This document shows, one piece after another, positions 44,684-54,494 of a DNA stretch of 64,000 nt; within the stretch, counting starts at the first letter, position 1, and every line of letters starts with the position of its first letter. Below the pieces are notes generated by a model. The model ran no database searches, was not told where the DNA came from, and saw only the letters and a program-made list of their open reading frames with translations. The stretch spans positions 1-64,000 of the forward strand of contig NZ_WWCL01000001.1 in assembly GCF_009857835.1 (NCBI RefSeq). Direction: 5' to 3'. This DNA comes from Duganella fentianensis (GTDB lineage: Bacteria; Pseudomonadota; Gammaproteobacteria; Burkholderiales; Burkholderiaceae_D). Position numbers and translations under genes: made by a program.

Positions 44684-46148
44684 TGTGCTGAGCAATTTCA
44701 TCAACGGCGTCTGGAGCGCCGGTAGCGGTGCCGAACTGATTACCATCGATCCATCGAATGGCAAGCAGACCTGGGCCAGCCGCGAATCGACTGCACAGGA
44801 TGTGGAACAGGCTTGCGCCGCTGCGCGTGCCGCGTTCGAGTCGTGGGCGCTGACGCCGCTGGAAGAACGCATTGCCGTTTGCACCCGTTTCCGCGATCTG
44901 CTCAAGCAGGAAGCTGAAGCGCTGGCGCTGCTGATCGCCGAAGAAGTGGGCAAGCCTATGTGGGAAGCCCGCACCGAAGTGACCACCATGGCTAACAAGA
45001 TCGATATCTCGGTGCAGTCGTATGGCGCGCGTACCGGCGAAACCCATGCCAAAGTGGCCGATGGCGAAGCGGTACTGCGCCACCGTCCGCACGGCGTGTT
45101 CGGCGTGTTCGGTCCGTACAACTTCCCCGGCCACCTGCCGAACGGCCATATCGTGCCTGCCCTGATCGCCGGTAACACGGTGGTGTTCAAGCCGAGCGAA
45201 TATGCGCCGCGCACTGCCGTGAAAACCGTGCAGCTGTGGGAGCAGGCTGGCGTGCCGAAAGGCGTGATCAATCTGGTCAATGGTGCGCGCGATACGGGCG
45301 TGGCACTGGGCCAGAATACCCATCTGGATGGCGTGCTGTTCACCGGTAGCTGCCAGACCGGAAGCGCGCTGCACAAGCAGTTCGGCGGCCAGCCGGGCAA
45401 GATGCTGGCGCTGGAAATGGGCGGTAACAATCCGCTGGTGGTGTGGGACGTTAAAGACATCGATGCAGCTGTGTTCATGGCGATTTCGTCGGCCTTTATT
45501 TCGGCTGGCCAGCGCTGCACCTGCGCGCGCCGCCTGATCGTGCGTGCCGGCACCGAAGGCGATGCCATCGTTGCCCGTCTGGTCGATGTGGCCAGCCGCC
45601 TGACGATCGGCGCTTCGGCCGCCGAACCGGCACCGTTCATGGGCCCTGTGGTGTCGGCTGCCGTGGCCAAACGTCTGGTGCAGGCACAGGCCGACATGAT
45701 CGCCAAGGGCGGTGTGAGCCTGCTGCAGATGCGTCAACTGGACGAGAACACCGGCTTTGTGTCGGCTGGTATCGTCGATGTGACCAACGCGCAGGGCATC
45801 CCTGACGAAGAATGGTTTGGCCCGCTGCTGCAGGTGATCCGCGTGGCCGATTTCGACGCCGCCATGAAGGCTGCCAATGCCACCGAATTCGGTCTGGCGG
45901 CGGCGCTGATCTCCAACGACGAACAGCTGTGGAAGACCTTCCAGGTACGTGCCCGCGCCGGCATCGTCAACTGGAACCGTCCGACCACGGGTGCTGCCAG
46001 CAGCGCGCCGTTCGGCGGTGTGGGCAAATCGGGCAACCATCGTCCTAGCGCCTACTACGCAGCCGACTACTGTGCCTATCCGGTCGCTTCGATCGAAAAC
46101 AATGTACTGGAAATGCCGGCCAAGCTGTCGCCCGGCATGCACTTCTAA
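44676..46148 (+). CDS. astD: N-succinylglutamate 5-semialdehyde dehydrogenase
   Basis: This 490-residue aldehyde dehydrogenase has Glu247 (LALEMGGNNP) and the catalytic Cys281 (SAGQRCTCARR), plus the AstD-typical FGPYNFPGHLPNGHIVPAL segment. It oxidises succinylglutamate semialdehyde with NAD, the fourth AST step. It overlaps aruG by 8 bases and is followed 9 bases later by astB. Confidence 0.96.
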   Translation: MSNVLSNFINGVWSAGSGAELITIDPSNGKQTWASRESTAQDVEQACAAARAAFESWALTPLEERIAVCTRFRDLLKQEAEALALLIAEEVGKPMWEARTEVTTMANKIDISVQSYGARTGETHAKVADGEAVLRHRPHGVFGVFGPYNFPGHLPNGHIVPALIAGNTVVFKPSEYAPRTAVKTVQLWEQAGVPKGVINLVNGARDTGVALGQNTHLDGVLFTGSCQTGSALHKQFGGQPGKMLALEMGGNNPLVVWDVKDIDAAVFMAISSAFISAGQRCTCARRLIVRAGTEGDAIVARLVDVASRLTIGASAAEPAPFMGPVVSAAVAKRLVQAQADMIAKGGVSLLQMRQLDENTGFVSAGIVDVTNAQGIPDEEWFGPLLQVIRVADFDAAMKAANATEFGLAAALISNDEQLWKTFQVRARAGIVNWNRPTTGAASSAPFGGVGKSGNHRPSAYYAADYCAYPVASIENNVLEMPAKLSPGMHF

Positions 46149-46157
46149 GGAGCGGCC

Positions 46158-47495
46158 ATGAGCGCACGCGAATTCAATTTTGACGGTCTGGTAGGGCCAT
46201 CGCATAACTATGCCGGTCTGTCGTTCGGCAACGTGGCTTCGTTCAGCAACGTCAAGAGCGCTTCCAACCCCAAGCTGGCGGCTTTGCAAGGGCTGGCGAA
46301 AATGCGTGCGCTGGCCCAGCGCGGTTTTGGTCAGGCGCTGCTGCCGCCGCAGGACCGGCCTAACTTCCGTCTGCTGCGCAGCGTCGGCTTTACCGGCACG
46401 GATGCCGAAGTGCTGTCGCGCGCCGCCAAGGAAGCGCCGGTGCTGCTGGCCTGTGCCTATTCCGCTTCGCCCATGTGGACGGCCAATGCGGCCACCGTCA
46501 GCCCGTCGGCCGATACGGCTGATGGCCGCACCCATTTCACGCCGGCCAATCTGAATAACAAGCTGCACCGCGCTCACGAACATAGCCAGTCGGCCCGTGC
46601 GCTGCGTGCCATCTTCAAGGACGAGCAGCACTTTGCCGTGCACGATGCCTTGCCCGGCACGCCGGCGTTCGGCGATGAAGGCGCGGCCAACCACACCCGT
46701 TTGTGCAGCGCACACGGTGCCTCTGCGGTGGAGCTGTTTGTGTATGGCCGCTCGGAATTCGATGTGGCGATGCCTGCGCCGAAAAAATACCCGGCCCGCC
46801 AGACGCTGGAAGCGTCGCAGGCGGTAGCCCGTCTGCACGGCCTGTCCGCTGGCCGTACGGTCTACATCCAGCAGAATCCCGATGTGATCGATCAGGGTGT
46901 GTTTCATAACGACGTGATCGCCGTCGGCAACGCCAATGTGCTGTTCTATCACGAGCAGGCGTTTGCCGACACGGCCAACAGTCTGGAGCAGCTGCGTCAG
47001 GCCATGGATGGTGTGGGCGCCAAACTGAATGCCATCCGCGTCGATACGGCGCAGGTGTCGGTGGCCGATGCTGTGGCCAGCTACCTGTTCAACAGCCAGT
47101 TGCTGAGCAAGGACAACGGCAAGATGGCGCTGGTGATTCCGCACGAATGTCAGGAAAACGCCGCCGTTGCCGCCTATCTGCAAGGACTGGTGGCCAGTGG
47201 CGACGCCGTCGATGAACTGATCCACTTCGATCTGCGCCAGTCGATGCGCAATGGTGGTGGTCCGGCCTGTCTGCGTCTGCGCGTGGCGCTGACGGATGCG
47301 GAGGCGGCTGCTATGCATCAAGGCGTAGTGATGACGGAGACCCTGTACCACACGCTGGTGGCGTGGGTGGAGAAGCATTACCGCGACCGTCTGGAACCGG
47401 CCGATCTGGCCGATCCGGCACTGGCGATCGAGGTCCACACGGCACTGGAAGAACTGAGCCGCATCCTCGGTTTGCCCGGGCTGTATGATTTGTAA
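46158..47495 (+). CDS. astB: N-succinylarginine dihydrolase
   Basis: This 445-residue enzyme has the full length of E. coli AstB. The catalytic Cys371 ([11 protein letters not shown]), His250 (GVFHNDVIA) and Glu174 (FGDEGAANH) line up with the E. coli triad. It converts succinylarginine to succinylornithine, CO2 and two ammonia molecules. RBS AAGGAG just upstream. A hairpin follows its stop. Confidence 0.96.
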   Translation: MSAREFNFDGLVGPSHNYAGLSFGNVASFSNVKSASNPKLAALQGLAKMRALAQRGFGQALLPPQDRPNFRLLRSVGFTGTDAEVLSRAAKEAPVLLACAYSASPMWTANAATVSPSADTADGRTHFTPANLNNKLHRAHEHSQSARALRAIFKDEQHFAVHDALPGTPAFGDEGAANHTRLCSAHGASAVELFVYGRSEFDVAMPAPKKYPARQTLEASQAVARLHGLSAGRTVYIQQNPDVIDQGVFHNDVIAVGNANVLFYHEQAFADTANSLEQLRQAMDGVGAKLNAIRVDTAQVSVADAVASYLFNSQLLSKDNGKMALVIPHECQENAAVAAYLQGLVASGDAVDELIHFDLRQSMRNGGGPACLRLRVALTDAEAAAMHQGVVMTETLYHTLVAWVEKHYRDRLEPADLADPALAIEVHTALEELSRILGLPGLYDL

Positions 47496-47516
47496 GACAG
47501 GGTATTGTCCCTGTCT
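47495..47516 (+). promoter_or_regulatory. Hairpin between astB and gdhB
   Basis: The stem AGACAGGG/CCCTGTCT has a 6-base loop and begins at the astB stop. No T run follows at once, so RNA processing or stability is more likely than full termination. The 142-base gap (longest within the operon) may also hold a promoter for gdhB. Confidence 0.5.
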
Positions 47517-47637
47517 GACATTTGACGCCTATTTGGTGTTTAATGAGGCTAGGTTTTTAATTCAACCACGGCCGCGCAGCCACAAGCCGGCGCGGTCCTG
47601 CAAGCAAAAATACTCATAACGTATTGGAGAAGCAACA

Positions 47638-50600
47638 ATGAAACAAATGTCACAAGACCTGCGTGCACAGACTCTGGAACTGGTAAATGCCCGCCAGCCT
47701 GCTGCCGGCAGCAGCCACGTCGTTGCGCTGATCAGCGCCTGGCTCGGTGCACTGGACGATGAAGATCTGGCTGGCACTGCGCCTGCCAGTCTGGCTCCGG
47801 TATTGTGGGATGGTTTCACGCAGGCTTCCCAGCGTCGCGGCAGCGCTGCGCAGATTGCCCGCCTGCGCTACGACGATGGCCGCGGCGGCATGGCGACCGC
47901 GCTGCTGATCCTGAATGACGACATGCCGTATCTGGTCGATTCGATCGTAATGGCAGCGCGCAAACTGCGCGTGGGCGTGAATGCGGTGCTGAACGGCGTG
48001 CTGGCCGTGGGCCGCAATGCCGATGGCGCGGTGACGGCAGTCGGCCAGAGCGGCGACAAGCTGGAATCGTATGTACTGTGCTTGCTGGCGGAAGACCTGC
48101 CGGATGCGGAACTGGGCATGCTGGTCGAGCGTCTGGAAATGGTGTCGCGCGATGCTGCTGTGGTGCGCCGCGATACGGCCGCCATGCTGGCCCACTTCGA
48201 GCGCATCGGCGCCGAGGCGGCTGCGCATAGCGAAGAAGGCAAGGAAGTCGCTGCCTTCCTCGACTGGGCCCGCACCGAAGGCTTCGAGCCGTTCGGCTAC
48301 GCCTACTATCAGGTGAAAGCCGGTGTGCGCGAACTGGAACGCGATATCCCTAGCCGCATCGGTGTGCTGCAGGATACTTCGCATCCTGTCTACGGCACCT
48401 GTCTGGCAAATATTCCGGGCGACTTCGACACGCTGTCGAAACGCGCCAACGCGCTGTCCATCGTCAAGGCCGACGTGGAAGGCACACTGCACCGCGAACA
48501 GCAGCTGGACTTCATCGGTGTGCGCCACACGGATGCGCAAGGCGCGATTCTGGGCGAATACTGCTTCGTCGGCCTGTTCACCCGCGCCGCTACCGCCACC
48601 CCGCTGAACCGTCTGCCGTTCGCCCGTGGCCGTGTAGCCAAGGTGCTGAGCATCGCCGGTGTGCGTCAGGAAGGTTTCCGCGCCGAGAAATTCATCGAGA
48701 TTCTGGAATCGCTGCCGCGTACCGAAGCGCTGGAAGCGGAAACCGAATGGCTGGCCGAAGTGTGCGGCGCCGTGGTGTCGCTGTACAAGCAGCCCCGTAC
48801 CAAAGTGTTTGCCCGCCGCGACGTGTACGCACGCCACCTGAACGTGCTGGTGTATCTGCCGCGCGAGCGCTACAGCGCCAGTGTGGCTTCGGCGCTGGCC
48901 AAGGCACTGCAGGCCAGTTCCGGCGCCAGCCATGTCAGCTCGCAGACGCTGGTGGCCGATGGCCCGCTGGCCCGCGTGTATCTGATCGCTCACGCTGCCC
49001 GCTATCCGCTCGATCTGGAAAGCGATATCCAGCAACCGCTGCTGTCCGTGCTGGACGGCTGGCATGACCAGTTCTCGGCACAGGCCGACGCGGTGGCCGA
49101 CGTGGCGCTGCGCGCCAGCCTGCGCCGCATGTGCGCTACGCTGCCGGTCGATTATGTGGCGACTACCACGCCGCAGGCAGCCTTCCTCGATCTGGGCGTG
49201 ATCCTGCGCCGCAGCGATATGAACCGCGTCAACGTGCGCGTGCAGATCGCCGCCAGCGGCACCACCATCCGCCTGTATTCGGTGGAACGCGTACCCGCCC
49301 TGTCGGCGATACTGCCGGCACTGCATAACGCCGGTGTGCTGGTGGACCGTGAACAGACCCATGCGCTGCGCGTGGATGGCCAGCGCCACTACGTCACCAG
49401 TCTGGCGGTCGATGCTGCCAGCGCCGAAGCGCTGGCACACGACGGCATCGTCGGCGTGACGGAAGAACTGCTGGCTGCACTGCTGAACAACGAAGCCGAA
49501 GATGGCCGCCTGAATGGTCTGGTGGTGCTCGGTGGCCTGAGCGTGCGCCACATCCAGCTGGTGCGTGCCTACATGAGCTACTGGCGCCAGACCGGCAGCC
49601 GTTTCTCGGTTCGCTACATTGCTGAAACCCTGCGCAAGCAGCCGGTGGTGGTCAAGCAGCTGGTGGACGCCTTCCTGCAGCGCTTTAACCCGGCCAATGA
49701 CGAAGCGACCCGCGCTGCGGCACTGGAAGCACTGGCCGCCATCAAGAGCCGTCTGCCAGCGATTAACCACGCCGACAGCGAAGAAGTGCTGGGCGCTATG
49801 GCCGATCTGATGGGCGCCACCGTGCGTACCAACTACTTCCAGAACAGCCAGCAGGGCGACAAGATCATCTTCAAATTCGATACCAGCAATCTGGCGCTGG
49901 TGCCGGAGCCACGTCCGTTCCGCGAAATCTTCGTGTTCTCGCGCCGCTTCGAAGGCGTGCACCTGCGCGGCGGCCCTGTGGCTCGTGGCGGTCTGCGCTG
50001 GTCCGACCGGATGGAAGACTACCGCACCGAGGTGCTGGGTCTGGTGAAAGCGCAGATGGTGAAGAACGCTGTGATCGTGCCCGCTGGTGCCAAGGGTGGT
50101 TTCGTCTGCAAGCAGATGCCGAAAGACGCTGTGCGTGAAACCATCGCGGCAGAAGGCGAAGCCGTCTACCGTCTGTTCATCGCCAGCCTGCTGGAAGTGA
50201 CCGACAACCGCCTGCTGGGCAAGATTGTTCCGCCAGCCGATACCGTCTGCTATGACGGCAACGACCCGTATCTGGTGGTGGCGGCCGACAAAGGCACGGC
50301 GACCTTCTCCGACATCGCCAACGGCATCGCCGTGCAGCGCGGCTTCTGGCTCGGTGACGCATTCGCTTCGGGCGGCTCGAACGGTTACGACCACAAGAAA
50401 ATGGGTATCACCGCCAAGGGCGCATTCGAGGCTGTGAAGCGCCACTTCTACGAAATGGATCACGATATCCACGCCGAGCCAGTCACCATGGTGGGTGTGG
50501 GCGATATGTCGGGTGACGTGTTCGGTAACGGCGCGCTGCTGTCGCGCAAACTGAAAATCGTGGCAGCCTTCGATCACCGCCACATCTTCCTCGATCCGAA

Positions 50601-52341
50601 TCCGGACATGGAAAAATCGTTCAACGAACGTGCCCGCATGTTTGCGCTGCCACGCTCGTCGTGGGAAGACTACAGCAAGGATCTGATCTCGGCTGGCGGC
50701 GGCGTGTATCCACGTAGCGCCCGTTCGATCGAACTGTCGCCGGAAATCCGCGCCGTACTGGATATCGAAGAAAGCGCGCTGGCACCGGAAGAACTGATGC
50801 ATCGCATCCTCAAAGCGCCGGTCGATCTGTTCTACAACGGCGGTATCGGTACCTACATCAAGGCTTCTACTGAAACCCACGCACAGGTGAAAGACCGGGC
50901 CAACGACAACATCCGCGTCGATGGTAATCAGCTGCGCTGCAAAGTGGTGACGGAAGGCGGCAACCTCGGTGCCACGCAGGCTGGCCGTATCGAGTTTGCA
51001 CTGACGGGTGGCCGCATCTTCACCGATGCGATCGATAACTCGGCCGGTGTGGATTGCTCCGACCACGAAGTGAATGCGAAGATGTGGCTGGACGTGGAGA
51101 TGAATGCGGGCCAGCTCAGCGAAGCTGACCGTAACCGCGTGCTGAACGACATGACGGCCGATATCGAACGTCTGGTACTGCGCGATAACACGCTGCAGAC
51201 CCAGTTGCTGGTGCGCGAAGCCCAGGCACAGGGCGACGCCGGCGTACAGGATGGCTATGCTGCCCTGATCGCCAGTCTGGAAGAAGAGGGCGCGCTGTCG
51301 CGTGAACTGGAACAGCTGCCATCGGTCGCCGAACTGGCACGCCGCAAGGCTGACGGCCGCGGCCTGACCACGCCGGAACTGGCGGTGGTGATTGCCAACG
51401 TGAAGAACCGCTACAAACGCATCCTGTCGGCGCTGCCGCTGACGGATCTGGGCTGGGCCGAATCCGTGCTCACGCCTTACTTCCCTGATCTGCTGGTCGC
51501 TACCCGCTCTGCGCTGGCGCACCCGCTGGCCAATGCGATTCTGGCGACCGTGCTGGCCAACGAATCGGTCAACCGCTGCGGTCCGCTGATGCTGCGTCAG
51601 GTCGCCGCCGAACATGGCGTGAGCGAGTCCGATGTGATACTGGCATGGGGTCAGGCATGGTCGGCGCTGAATCTGGCGCCAGTGTTCAACACGCTGGATG
51701 CCGATGCGCTGAAGATTCCGCGCGCCGTCTCCATCAAGGTCGATGGCCGCACCCGTGTGCTGCAGAAAGCCGTGATCGAAGGCGTGCTGGCCGTGCCAGC
51801 CGACCAGCTGCGTGCCGGTGTGGCGGAACTGAGCAAGCTGTTCGCCCAGCCGGAAACGCTGGCCAAGATCGGTGCGGCCGAGGGTTCGGACTATGCTGAA
51901 GCTACGGCTGGTCTGCGTGCCGAATTCGTGCAGGCATGGCAGGCGGTGGATGGTATCGAGGCCATCGCTGCCTTCGTGTTTGCTGCGCTGGCCGTGAAAC
52001 GTCCGCAAGGCATGGACTTGCCAGCCTTTGTGCAGGTGGGCATGGCGCTGCGTGCACAGGTGGGCATCGATACGCTGGAACGCGGCCTCAAGCTGCCAGC
52101 ACTGAACCGCTCGCAGGAACAGCTGCGCAGCTACGCACAGAACGCGCTGCGTCGTACCCAGCAGCGTTTGCTGGCACAGGTGCTCAAGCATGCCGATAGC
52201 AGCCATAGCCCGGCCGAAGCGGTCGAGCTGGTGGTGAATGCGCTGGACCTGTCCGGCTTCGCGCTGGCCAGCGATCTGGAACAGGCCATGCTGGATGTGT
52301 GGGCGCTGTCGGAAGCGACGGCCACCCCGCTGGCAGCTTAA
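47638..52341 (+). CDS. gdhB: NAD-specific glutamate dehydrogenase, 180-kDa class
   Basis: This 1,567-residue protein matches the giant NAD-GDH family. It has a long N-terminal regulatory part (ACT-like segments), then the catalytic core around residue 780 with GPVARGGLRWSDRMEDYRTE and VPAGAKGGFVCKQ (substrate lysines), the Rossmann part containing GVGDMSGDVFGNG, and a long C-terminal tail. It deaminates glutamate to 2-oxoglutarate. In Pseudomonas the homologue is induced by arginine through ArgR. Here it sits between astB and astE, 16 bases before astE, so it would consume the glutamate the AST pathway makes. Confidence 0.96.
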   Translation: MKQMSQDLRAQTLELVNARQPAAGSSHVVALISAWLGALDDEDLAGTAPASLAPVLWDGFTQASQRRGSAAQIARLRYDDGRGGMATALLILNDDMPYLVDSIVMAARKLRVGVNAVLNGVLAVGRNADGAVTAVGQSGDKLESYVLCLLAEDLPDAELGMLVERLEMVSRDAAVVRRDTAAMLAHFERIGAEAAAHSEEGKEVAAFLDWARTEGFEPFGYAYYQVKAGVRELERDIPSRIGVLQDTSHPVYGTCLANIPGDFDTLSKRANALSIVKADVEGTLHREQQLDFIGVRHTDAQGAILGEYCFVGLFTRAATATPLNRLPFARGRVAKVLSIAGVRQEGFRAEKFIEILESLPRTEALEAETEWLAEVCGAVVSLYKQPRTKVFARRDVYARHLNVLVYLPRERYSASVASALAKALQASSGASHVSSQTLVADGPLARVYLIAHAARYPLDLESDIQQPLLSVLDGWHDQFSAQADAVADVALRASLRRMCATLPVDYVATTTPQAAFLDLGVILRRSDMNRVNVRVQIAASGTTIRLYSVERVPALSAILPALHNAGVLVDREQTHALRVDGQRHYVTSLAVDAASAEALAHDGIVGVTEELLAALLNNEAEDGRLNGLVVLGGLSVRHIQLVRAYMSYWRQTGSRFSVRYIAETLRKQPVVVKQLVDAFLQRFNPANDEATRAAALEALAAIKSRLPAINHADSEEVLGAMADLMGATVRTNYFQNSQQGDKIIFKFDTSNLALVPEPRPFREIFVFSRRFEGVHLRGGPVARGGLRWSDRMEDYRTEVLGLVKAQMVKNAVIVPAGAKGGFVCKQMPKDAVRETIAAEGEAVYRLFIASLLEVTDNRLLGKIVPPADTVCYDGNDPYLVVAADKGTATFSDIANGIAVQRGFWLGDAFASGGSNGYDHKKMGITAKGAFEAVKRHFYEMDHDIHAEPVTMVGVGDMSGDVFGNGALLSRKLKIVAAFDHRHIFLDPNPDMEKSFNERARMFALPRSSWEDYSKDLISAGGGVYPRSARSIELSPEIRAVLDIEESALAPEELMHRILKAPVDLFYNGGIGTYIKASTETHAQVKDRANDNIRVDGNQLRCKVVTEGGNLGATQAGRIEFALTGGRIFTDAIDNSAGVDCSDHEVNAKMWLDVEMNAGQLSEADRNRVLNDMTADIERLVLRDNTLQTQLLVREAQAQGDAGVQDGYAALIASLEEEGALSRELEQLPSVAELARRKADGRGLTTPELAVVIANVKNRYKRILSALPLTDLGWAESVLTPYFPDLLVATRSALAHPLANAILATVLANESVNRCGPLMLRQVAAEHGVSESDVILAWGQAWSALNLAPVFNTLDADALKIPRAVSIKVDGRTRVLQKAVIEGVLAVPADQLRAGVAELSKLFAQPETLAKIGAAEGSDYAEATAGLRAEFVQAWQAVDGIEAIAAFVFAALAVKRPQGMDLPAFVQVGMALRAQVGIDTLERGLKLPALNRSQEQLRSYAQNALRRTQQRLLAQVLKHADSSHSPAEAVELVVNALDLSGFALASDLEQAMLDVWALSEATATPLAA

Positions 52342-52357
52342 GGCTAAGGCAGGTGCA

Positions 52358-53401
52358 ATGAGTCAGATCAGTACTGCACTGCCAGCAGCAGTGCGCGCCC
52401 TCGCTGAGGCGGATTTCAGCGTGGTCGCGCAGCGTTTCACTGCTGCCGGATATGCCGTCGGCCAGCCGGCGGACGGCATCCTCACCATCCAGCGCGCTGC
52501 AGATACTGCGGCCAGTGTTTCATCCGGCGGCTCCGCCTCTGCGCCGCGCCCTGCCGTGGTGCTGTCGGTGGGCGTGCATGGCGACGAGACGGGGCCTATC
52601 GAAGTGCTGGCCTATCTGCTCGATCAGCTATCGCTCGATGTGGCGGATCAGCCGGCTGCGCTGGCAGTCGATCTGATGCTGTGCGTGGGGAATATCGATG
52701 CCATCCGCGCCGGTAAGCGCTTTATCGATGCGGACTTGAACCGCATGTTCCGCACCGAGCGCGGTACGCTGGCCGGAACCGCCGAAGCGGCGCGTGCCGA
52801 TGTGATGGTGGCCGCGACCAGTGAGTTTTTCCAGAATGCTGGTCCCGTGCGCTGGCACCTCGATCTGCACACGGCCATCCGTCCTTCCGTGTATCCGGCG
52901 TTTGCCATCGTACCGGAACTGATCGCCGATCAGCCGCGCCAGCAACTGCTGCACTGGCTGGGCCATGCCGGTGTGGGCGCTGTCATCATGAATCCGGCGT
53001 CGGTGGGTACGTATAGCTACTACTCGGCCGAATACCATCAGGCTGCTGGTACGACTATCGAACTGGGACGTATCGGCACGCTGGGTAACAACGACATCGG
53101 CCAGTTCGCCGATGCTTCGGCCGCGCTCGATGCGCTGCTGCGCGGTGTGGCGCCAGCCACGCAGGCACGCCAGCCGCATATCTTTGCCACGGCGCGCCAG
53201 ATCATCAAACTGAGCGACAACTTCCGCATGGCTTTTGGGCGCGAGACGCATAACTTTACGGCCATGCGTCAGGGCGAAGAGATTGCGCGCGATGGCGACA
53301 CCGTCTACACGGTGCAGTATCCGGAAGAGCTGGTGGTGTTCCCGAATCCCGATGTGCGGGTGGGTTTACGCGCCGGCCTGATGGTACACCGGATAGGCTA
53401 G
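52358..53401 (+). CDS. astE: Succinylglutamate desuccinylase
   Basis: This 347-residue zinc enzyme of the AstE/AspA family starts at ATG 52358 (AGGCAGG upstream). Zinc ligands are His74 and Glu77 (GVHGDETGP) and His171 (HLDLHTAIRP). It hydrolyses succinylglutamate to succinate and glutamate, the last AST step. It begins 16 bases after gdhB and ends the operon at a palindrome. Confidence 0.95.
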   Translation: MSQISTALPAAVRALAEADFSVVAQRFTAAGYAVGQPADGILTIQRAADTAASVSSGGSASAPRPAVVLSVGVHGDETGPIEVLAYLLDQLSLDVADQPAALAVDLMLCVGNIDAIRAGKRFIDADLNRMFRTERGTLAGTAEAARADVMVAATSEFFQNAGPVRWHLDLHTAIRPSVYPAFAIVPELIADQPRQQLLHWLGHAGVGAVIMNPASVGTYSYYSAEYHQAAGTTIELGRIGTLGNNDIGQFADASAALDALLRGVAPATQARQPHIFATARQIIKLSDNFRMAFGRETHNFTAMRQGEEIARDGDTVYTVQYPEELVVFPNPDVRVGLRAGLMVHRIG

Positions 53402-53403
53402 CA

Positions 53404-53428
53404 AGCTAGCACCGGCCGGTGCTGGCTA
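53404..53428. terminator. Palindrome between convergent astE and lysR
   Basis: AGCACCGGCCGGTGCT (53408-53423) is a perfect palindrome, extendable on both sides to 53404-53427 with one G-T pair. It overlaps the lysR stop. It has no T run, so it is a terminator candidate by location. Confidence 0.5.
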
Positions 53429-54385
53429 GACGTTGATGGCCACCGGCTCCATGCGTGGCTCTATCATCTGCTGGGTGTAGTGCGACGGCAGGAATAGCTG
53501 GTCCTTCTGGCTTTCCACCGTGGCACGCAACCAGTCCCACACGGTACGTACGCGCTTCTGGCCATACAGGTCGGACGGTGCGACCAGCCATAAGGTGCGG
53601 TGGGCATACACGATATCGGGCAGCACCGGCAACAGATCCGGATATTTGCGCGCTGCATACGGCGGCGCCATCACCAGCCCTATGCCGGCATTGGCTGCTT
53701 CGCACTGGGCCAGCATGCCGGTGGCGCAGAAGCGCCGCTTAGGCACGATGCCGATTTCATCCAGATAGTTCAAACCTGTGCTCATCAGCTGCGTCTGCAC
53801 GTAGTCGATGAACAGGTGTTCGGCCAGATCTTCCTTGCGCGTGATGGGCGCGAACTTGGCCAGATAGCTGCGCGAGCCGAACAGGTAGTAGCGGAAGCAG
53901 CTCAGGCGTGTGACCATGTAGCGCCCCGTTTCCGGTGCGTCCAGCGTGATGCTGAGGTCTGCCTCGCGGTTGGCCAGATTGGCGAAGCGCGGCAGCAGCA
54001 GCAGATCGAGATGCAGTTCGGGATTGACGGTCACCAGCTCCTGCACGCGCGGCGCCACCAGCACGGAGCCCAGTAGTTCGGGCGATCCTAGCCGCACCAC
54101 GCCGCGTGCACCCTGCATTTTGCCGGCCAGCTGTTCGAGCGCGGACATGGCCGCCGTTTCCATCAGTTCCGCATGGGGTACCAGTGCGCGGCCCTGCTCG
54201 GTGAGTTCATAGCCTTCGCGCCGGTGGTCGAACAGCGGCGTACCGAATTCGTGTTCCAGCCGCTGTATGCGGCGCGCCACGGTGGTGTGGTCGACCGCGA
54301 GCCGGCGCGCAGCGCCCGTCAGGGTGCCGGCACGGGCCAGCTCCAGAAAGTAGCGCAGGTCAGTCCACTCGGGCAGTTTATTCAT
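53426..54385 (-). CDS. LysR-family transcriptional regulator
   Basis: The start at 54385 gives 319 residues beginning MNKLPEWTDLRYFLELARAG. The N-terminal helix-turn-helix (LTGAARRLAVDHTTVARRIQRLE) and LHLDLLLLPRFANLANREADLSI of the effector domain are clear. It is divergent from the acyl-CoA ligase gene across 109 bases. The dyad TTGTGCAACAACGCACAA lies 8 bases before its start, suggesting autoregulation and control of the divergent cluster. Confidence 0.9.
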   Translation of the reverse strand: MNKLPEWTDLRYFLELARAGTLTGAARRLAVDHTTVARRIQRLEHEFGTPLFDHRREGYELTEQGRALVPHAELMETAAMSALEQLAGKMQGARGVVRLGSPELLGSVLVAPRVQELVTVNPELHLDLLLLPRFANLANREADLSITLDAPETGRYMVTRLSCFRYYLFGSRSYLAKFAPITRKEDLAEHLFIDYVQTQLMSTGLNYLDEIGIVPKRRFCATGMLAQCEAANAGIGLVMAPPYAARKYPDLLPVLPDIVYAHRTLWLVAPSDLYGQKRVRTVWDWLRATVESQKDQLFLPSHYTQQMIEPRMEPVAINV

Positions 54386-54393
54386 GCGATTGA

Positions 54394-54411
54394 TTGTGCA
54401 ACAACGCACAA
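54394..54411. promoter_or_regulatory. Dyad TTGTGC-N6-GCACAA in the lysR/ligase divergent region
   Basis: A perfect 6-base-arm inverted repeat. Its core, TGTGC-N6-GCACA, recurs at 56073-56088 before the TonB receptor gene, so it is a probable binding site of the LysR protein. Its symmetry does not coincide with the classic T-N11-A spacing. Confidence 0.6.
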
Positions 54412-54494
54412 CGGGTTGGCAAGAATTCCCGTTTCCGCCGTGGTTTCTTGTCTCTAAAATCCGCACACATTGAATTCCCGACCTTGAGGATGTT

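Noticed and set aside
44655-47438. Long antisense frame opposite astD and astB
   Set aside because: Same artefact of GC-rich codons; it crosses two well-supported genes.
47650-52206. Very long antisense open frame opposite gdhB
   Set aside because: It mirrors the codon pattern of the GC-rich gdhB gene, is rich in His/Gln/Arg and has no domain features. The sense strand encodes a complete, motif-bearing NAD-GDH.
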